From contig JAJBVJ010000169.1 of assembly GCA_020859875.1 (NCBI GenBank), positions 1 through 11,068 on the forward strand: a DNA stretch of 11,068 nt, written 5' to 3'. The notes beneath the pieces were generated by a model that worked only from the letters and a program-made list of their open reading frames with translations, was not told the DNA's origin and ran no database searches. Of this stretch, positions 7,309 to 11,068 are shown one piece after another. The stretch is from Rikenellaceae bacterium (lineage in GTDB: Bacteria; Bacteroidota; Bacteroidia; Bacteroidales; Rikenellaceae). Positions within the stretch are counted from its first letter, which is position 1. Each line of letters begins with the position of its first letter. Made by a program: the position numbers and the translations under genes.

Positions 7309-7339
7309 AAAAAGGGGCACACCGTCGGTGCGCCCCTTT
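7309..7339 (-). terminator. Intrinsic terminator of secDF
   Basis: On the minus strand the arms AAAGGGGC-G-CACC and GGTG-T-GCCCCTTT pair along 13 positions (one G-U wobble) around a GAC loop, and the right arm runs into five T ending at 7309. It begins 18 bp past the secDF stop. The strand preference is visible: on the + strand the wobble becomes an A-C mismatch. This separates secDF from the cdaA operon. Confidence 0.88.
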
Positions 7340-7357
7340 GCATGGACAGCGAAACTT

Positions 7358-10300
7358 TTATTTTTTCGTCTCCTCTTTTTCCCCCGAGCGTTTCATCAGG
7401 TCATAGGCCAGCGGAGTAGCCGTGAAGATTGACGATAGGGTTCCCACTACGATTCCGAACATCAGGGCGAAAATAAAGCCGCGGATCACCTCTCCCCCGA
7501 AGAGGAATATGGCCAACAGCGTTACGAAGGTCGTGCCCGAGGTGTTGATCGTACGGGATAGGGTGCTGTTTATGGCGTTGTTGATATTTTCGCGTACGGA
7601 GCGCTTGGGATAGAGCTGGTGGTATTCGCGGATGCGGTCGAAGATCACCACTTTGTCGTTGATCGAGTAGCCGATGATCGTAAGGATCGCCGCTATGAAC
7701 GACTGGTCGACCTCGAGGGTGAACGGCAGTATGCCGTAGAAGACCGAGAAAAGGCCGATGGTCAAAAATGCGTCGTGCGCAAGGGCGATAACACTCCCCG
7801 CTCCCCACTGCCACCTCTTGAAGCGGAGCATTACATAGATCCCGATGGCAAGCAGGCTGAAGAATACTGCGATGAACGAATTGCGGATAGTCTCATGGGC
7901 GATGCTCGCTCCCACCTTGTCAGCCGATATGATACCGTTGGGGTCGGTGGCAGTGGTGGAGAATCCCGCTTCGGTTATGGGGGTGTCGTAGAGCGGGCTC
8001 AGGGCCTCGTAGATGAGGTGTTCAACCTCTTCGGTGGCTTCCTCCGCATCGTCGTCGGCCCGGTACTGGGTAACGATGCGCATTTGGTTGGCATCGCCGT
8101 ACTGTACCACGCTGATACTCTTTTCCGCATCGTCGCCGGGAGCCTCGGCAAAGACCTCTTCGATGGCTCCGCGCACCTCGTCGGCCGTCACGTCGTGGTC
8201 GAACCTCACGACATAGGAGCGCCCTCCGGTGAAGTCCACACCGTAGTTAAGCCCTTTGGTGGCGAGGAAACCCGCCGAGATGAGGATCAGTATTCCCGAT
8301 ATGAGGTATGATATTTTCCTTATCCGAAGGAAATCTACTTTGGTATTGGTCAGGAAGTTCTCGGTGAAGCGGGTGGAGAATTTCACATTTTTTCCCCTTG
8401 CAACCCTCCATTCGAGGATCATCCGGGTTATGACGAAGGCACAGAAGAGCGATGTGAGAATACCGATTATGAGCGTGGTTGCGAAGCCGCGCACCGGGCC
8501 AACCCCGAACATAAACAGCACGACGGCCGTAATCATTGTGGTGATGTTCGAGTCGAGTATGGCCGAGGTCGCATTCCTGTACCCGGCCTGTATGGCCGCC
8601 GCCAGACCCTTCCCGGCCCGCAGTTCCTCTTTAATCCTCTCGTAGATGATAACGTTCGCATCGACCGCCATACCCATCGTAAGCACGATACCGGCGATAC
8701 CCGGCAGGGTCAACACCGCCCCGAACGAGGCGAGAACCCCGAACAGTAAGTAGAGGTTGGCGATCAGGGCCACGCAGGCGACAACGCCCGCCCCGCTGTA
8801 AAACAGGATCATGTAGAGAAGCACGAGAATGAAGGCGAGCAGGAACGAGATCATGCTCGAATTGATCGACTCCTGCCCGAGCGAGGGGCCGACCACCGTA
8901 TCCTGGATGATGCGTGCCGGAGCCGGAAGTTTACCCGATTTGAGCACGTTGGAAAGGTCGGTCGCTTCCTGGAAGGTGAAACCGCCGGTGATCTGCGAGC
9001 TCCCGCCCGTGATCTCCTGGTTCACTCTGGGTGCGGAGTATACGTAGCCGTCGAGAACGATGGCTATGAAACCGCCCACATTGTCGGCCGTGAGCCGGGC
9101 CCATTTGGTGGTGCCTTCGCCGTTCATGTTCATGTGCACCTCGGCGGTCGAACCGTTCTGTACGTACTGGGGCCTCGAACTGGCGATCGCCCCACCGTCG
9201 AGCGGAGGCAGTCCGTCGCGGGTGTTGGCTTTGATGCCGTAGAGCTGGTATACGTTGGTTTCCCTCTTGTTCTCGTCGATCATGGGTTTTACGCCCCACA
9301 TGAATTTGATGTCGCGGGGAAGCAGAGCCCTCACCTGCGGCATCCGCAGGTAGTTCATTACTGCGGTGGTGTCGTAAGAGAAGGCCGTCCCGATCACGGG
9401 GCTCGAATAGGGCATTCCCGATTCGTCCGTCACCGGCCTCAGCTTCTCGAATAAAGGATCGCGGGCCAGGGCCGGCAGGGGCGCCGACAGGCTGTCGCGC
9501 TGCTGCTGGATGGCGGACAAAAGTTCGTTCGACTCTTCCACCCGTCCCTCGGCGGCCAGACCGCCGGCCTCTTCGGCCAGCACCTCCTGGGCAGTCTCTT
9601 CCACGGCGGGAGTACCCTCGATTTCGGCGGTGGTTTCGATGCCGCGGATCAGCGTATTAGCCTGGTCGAGCATGCCGATTATGTCGCGGTTGTCGTATAC
9701 CGACCAGAATTCGAGCGATGCGGTACCCTGGAGCAGCTTGCGTACGCGCTCGGGCTCCTTAACCCCCGGAAGTTCCACCAGGATGCGGCCCGATCCTTCG
9801 ATCTGCTGGATATTGGGCTGGGTCACCCCGAAACGGTCGATACGGTTGCGCAGCACGTTGTAGGAACTCGATATAGCATCGTTTGTCTGCCTGCGCAGTA
9901 CGCCGATCACTTCCGCGTCGGTAGAGGTCGGACGAATTTCGCTGCGAAGATCCGGAGTGTTGAAGATATTTGCGAGGGGCTTGCCGCCCGAAATCTCGTT
10001 GTAAGACCTTGCGAAAAGGGTGATAAAGTCCTCCGAACTGCTCTTTTCGAGCTCTTTTGCCCGCGCTATCGCGGCCTCGAAGTCGGCATCCTTGCTGTGG
10101 TTCGACAGGGCTACCACCACATCCTCCACGGCGATCTCGAGGATCACGTTCATCCCCCCCTTCAGATCGAGACCGAGGTTGATCTCCTTCTCCTTGCACT
10201 CGCGGTAGTTGTATTTGATGATCCAGAGGTTGTAGACGGTCTGGGTCTTCATCGAGTCGAGATACGACTGCTCCTTTTCTCCGCGCAGCTCCACGGGGAA

Positions 10301-10423
10301 CCCTTCGGCATACCTTGCCGCCTTTTTCTCCACGGAACGCGTAACGAAGGTGAACGAAAGCTGGTACGCACAGGCAATCACCAGAAGGACTACCAATAAT
10401 TTAAGTGCACCTTTATTCTGCAT
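7358..10423 (-). CDS. secDF: Fused protein translocase subunit SecDF
   Basis: Inner-membrane RND-type motor that uses the proton gradient to help pull exported proteins out of SecYEG. SecD and SecF are fused into one 1021-residue protein, as is common in Bacteroidota. SecD half: N-terminal membrane helix (about 6-28), INLGLDLKGGMNVILEI (81-97), a large periplasmic P1 domain including RNRIDRFGVTQPNIQ (192-206) and RILVELPGV (213-221), then membrane spans around 522-680 with GMAVDANVIIYERIKEE (584-600; Asp588 is the proton-relay Asp). SecF half: membrane helix at about 704-722, NYGVDFTGGRSYVVRF (726-741), a periplasmic domain, then spans from about 848 with GYSINDKVVIFDRIRE (918-933; Asp923). 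An acidic, Ala/Glu-rich stretch at about 262-300 interrupts P1 and looks like a flexible insert. The ATG at 10423 has an A-rich leader. It is probably transcribed alone, from its own promoter to its own terminator; yajC is not adjacent. Confidence 0.97.
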   Translation of the reverse strand: MQNKGALKLLVVLLVIACAYQLSFTFVTRSVEKKAARYAEGFPVELRGEKEQSYLDSMKTQTVYNLWIIKYNYRECKEKEINLGLDLKGGMNVILEIAVEDVVVALSNHSKDADFEAAIARAKELEKSSSEDFITLFARSYNEISGGKPLANIFNTPDLRSEIRPTSTDAEVIGVLRRQTNDAISSSYNVLRNRIDRFGVTQPNIQQIEGSGRILVELPGVKEPERVRKLLQGTASLEFWSVYDNRDIIGMLDQANTLIRGIETTAEIEGTPAVEETAQEVLAEEAGGLAAEGRVEESNELLSAIQQQRDSLSAPLPALARDPLFEKLRPVTDESGMPYSSPVIGTAFSYDTTAVMNYLRMPQVRALLPRDIKFMWGVKPMIDENKRETNVYQLYGIKANTRDGLPPLDGGAIASSRPQYVQNGSTAEVHMNMNGEGTTKWARLTADNVGGFIAIVLDGYVYSAPRVNQEITGGSSQITGGFTFQEATDLSNVLKSGKLPAPARIIQDTVVGPSLGQESINSSMISFLLAFILVLLYMILFYSGAGVVACVALIANLYLLFGVLASFGAVLTLPGIAGIVLTMGMAVDANVIIYERIKEELRAGKGLAAAIQAGYRNATSAILDSNITTMITAVVLFMFGVGPVRGFATTLIIGILTSLFCAFVITRMILEWRVARGKNVKFSTRFTENFLTNTKVDFLRIRKISYLISGILILISAGFLATKGLNYGVDFTGGRSYVVRFDHDVTADEVRGAIEEVFAEAPGDDAEKSISVVQYGDANQMRIVTQYRADDDAEEATEEVEHLIYEALSPLYDTPITEAGFSTTATDPNGIISADKVGASIAHETIRNSFIAVFFSLLAIGIYVMLRFKRWQWGAGSVIALAHDAFLTIGLFSVFYGILPFTLEVDQSFIAAILTIIGYSINDKVVIFDRIREYHQLYPKRSVRENINNAINSTLSRTINTSGTTFVTLLAIFLFGGEVIRGFIFALMFGIVVGTLSSIFTATPLAYDLMKRSGEKEETKK

Positions 10424-10508
10424 TTGGTTTAAGTTTATTTATAAGTATTTTATTCGCTTCGATTTTGTCGGGCCGTTTTGGGCGGGATGCGCCGGGTTTG
10501 GCGGAGTG

Positions 10509-10516
10509 CAAAACTA
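10509..10516 (-). promoter_or_regulatory. Candidate -7 promoter element for secDF
   Basis: The minus strand reads TAGTTTTG, matching the Bacteroidota consensus TAnnTTTG exactly. About 19 nt upstream, at 10536-10539, is TGTG, a one-mismatch version of the TTTG -33 box. Transcription would start near 10502, giving a leader of about 80 nt before the secDF ATG. The surrounding AT-rich island within GC-rich DNA supports a promoter; no direct proof is available. Confidence 0.45.
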
Positions 10517-10628
10517 CATAAATTTTACTAATTTACACAGCCCCCGCTATAAGAAATTTAACCGCGACGGCTTTTTACAACTGCTTCAAGGTCTTTTTCT
10601 TATCCTCCCGCCCCGCCGCAGGCCGGGC

Positions 10629-10662
10629 AATACCGCCTTCGGAAAGGCCGGCCGGCAGTATT
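10629..10662 (-). other. Stem-loop of unknown role
   Basis: On the minus strand the arms AATACTGCC and GGCGGTATT can form nine consecutive pairs (one G-U wobble). The 16-nt loop contains GGCCGGCC and could rearrange with GCCTT-TCCG-AAGGC. No T tract follows on either strand, so it is not a normal terminator. As with the secDF terminator, the wobble favours the minus-strand RNA, suggesting it acts, if at all, at the 3' end of the aroB transcript. Confidence 0.4.
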
Positions 10663-10694
10663 AAATTCTTCGAGTCCGGCCGCGGAAATAGACG

Positions 10695-10716
10695 AAAATC
10701 CACCTGTATGTAGGTG
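10695..10716 (-). terminator. Weak terminator-like hairpin after aroB
   Basis: On the minus strand CACCT-ACATAC-AGGTG is followed by GGATTTTC. The stem is only 5-6 bp and the T tract four long, so termination would be weak. It lies about 20-40 bp past the aroB stop codon, the expected place. Confidence 0.35.
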
Positions 10717-10736
10717 ATGTAGGCGGGGTGCGAAGA

Positions 10737-11068
10737 TCAACAGGGAAGCTCCGGCATTAAGGTCTCGAGTTCTACAAGGGGCGTTGTCCGGATCTCACAA
10801 CTTCCGACTCCCGTGGGCAGTACCAGGTGTATATCTTCGCTTTCACGCTTTTTATCCATGGTAAGCGCTTTGAAGAGCCTTTTCGGGTCTATTTCGCTCC
10901 TTAGCGGCAGCCCCGTATTGGAAAGCGCTTTTTCGATGCGTCCCATCGTCGATGCGTCCCCCGCCCCGAAATATACTGCCGCGGCCGCGGCAGTAACCAT
11001 GCCGATGGCTACCGCTTCGCCGTGTAGGAAATTCGAACCGGTCTTCTCGATGGCATGGGCAAAGGTAT
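10737..11068 (-). CDS. aroB: 3-dehydroquinate synthase (AroB), C-terminal part, cut by window edge
   Basis: Catalyses the second shikimate-pathway step, converting DAHP to 3-dehydroquinate with NAD+ and a divalent metal in the cytoplasm. Only the last 109 or so codons are in the window; the frame stays open to the edge. The visible part starts TFAHAIEKTGSNFLHGEA and continues VAIGM, aligning with the family motif GHTFGHAIE...LHGEAVAIGM; the His in AHAIE and the His in LHGEA are the expected metal ligands. The usual Gly before the first His is Ala here. The end, with GLPLRSEIDPKRLFKALTMD followed by KKR and IHLVLPTGVGSCEIR, matches the AroB C-terminal domain. An ATG at 11000 lies inside the motif and is not the gene start. 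The gene is oriented like secDF and separated from it by 313 bp. Confidence 0.9.
   Translation of the reverse strand, partial: TFAHAIEKTGSNFLHGEAVAIGMVTAAAAAVYFGAGDASTMGRIEKALSNTGLPLRSEIDPKRLFKALTMDKKRESEDIHLVLPTGVGSCEIRTTPLVELETLMPELPC

Larger units (their letters stand above)
10424..10736. other. Intergenic region between aroB and secDF
   Basis: This 313-bp spacer contains no convincing gene. On the minus strand, in order, it holds a weak terminator-like hairpin after aroB (10695-10716), a longer stem-loop (10629-10662), a GC-rich patch (about 10600-10630), and an AT-rich segment carrying a candidate secDF promoter (10509-10516) followed by an untranslated leader of about 80 nt. A short + strand reading frame reaches in from the secDF start region but has low-complexity content and no recognisable family, so it is not called. 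Confidence 0.6.

Noticed and set aside
10555..10580. Possible + strand terminator with CCG-CGA-CGG and a T tract
   Set aside because: The stem has only three pairs and no + strand gene ends nearby.
1..11068. CRISPR array, insertion sequence, phage, tRNA or defence system
   Set aside because: No repeated spacer pattern, transposase, terminal inverted repeats, cloverleaf or defence-gene motif was seen; almost all sequence is accounted for by housekeeping genes.

Overview
The window looks like a stretch of a Bacteroidota chromosome, probably Bacteroidales; an Alistipes/Rikenellaceae-like genome fits the fairly GC-rich coding and AT-rich intergenic DNA, but this is inference. Supporting signs are a single fused SecD-SecF protein of about 1020 residues, TAnnTTTG-type -7 promoter boxes, little Shine-Dalgarno sequence before starts, and A-rich leaders before some starts.

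Layout: an AT-rich leader with two short inverted repeats (1-130) precedes bioA on the + strand (131-1435, biotin synthesis). Everything to the right is on the minus strand and converges on bioA. Reading in the minus direction from the right edge: the 3' end of aroB (11068-10737, shikimate pathway), a 313-bp spacer with a weak terminator, a longer stem-loop and a candidate promoter, then secDF (10423-7358) closed by a clear intrinsic terminator (7309-7339). A candidate promoter (7265-7272) then starts a compact run of five genes: cdaA (diadenylate cyclase), metY (O-acetylhomoserine sulfhydrylase), metX (homoserine O-acetyltransferase), purD (GAR synthetase) and an unrecognised polytopic membrane protein. 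This run ends in a second minus-strand terminator (1484-1509) between the membrane protein and bioA.

MetX and MetY form the direct sulfhydrylation route from homoserine to homocysteine. CdaA makes the second messenger c-di-AMP and PurD works in purine synthesis, so the run joins a signalling enzyme, sulfur amino acid synthesis and purine synthesis in one probable transcript. The only long gap inside the run, 95 bp between metY and metX, holds a possible folded RNA and a 7-bp direct repeat with a 10-bp period, making it the best candidate for internal regulation.

I found no mobile element, phage gene, CRISPR array, tRNA or rRNA. The genes are mostly housekeeping. The less explained parts are the mixed cdaA operon, the membrane protein, and the regulatory-looking spacers.
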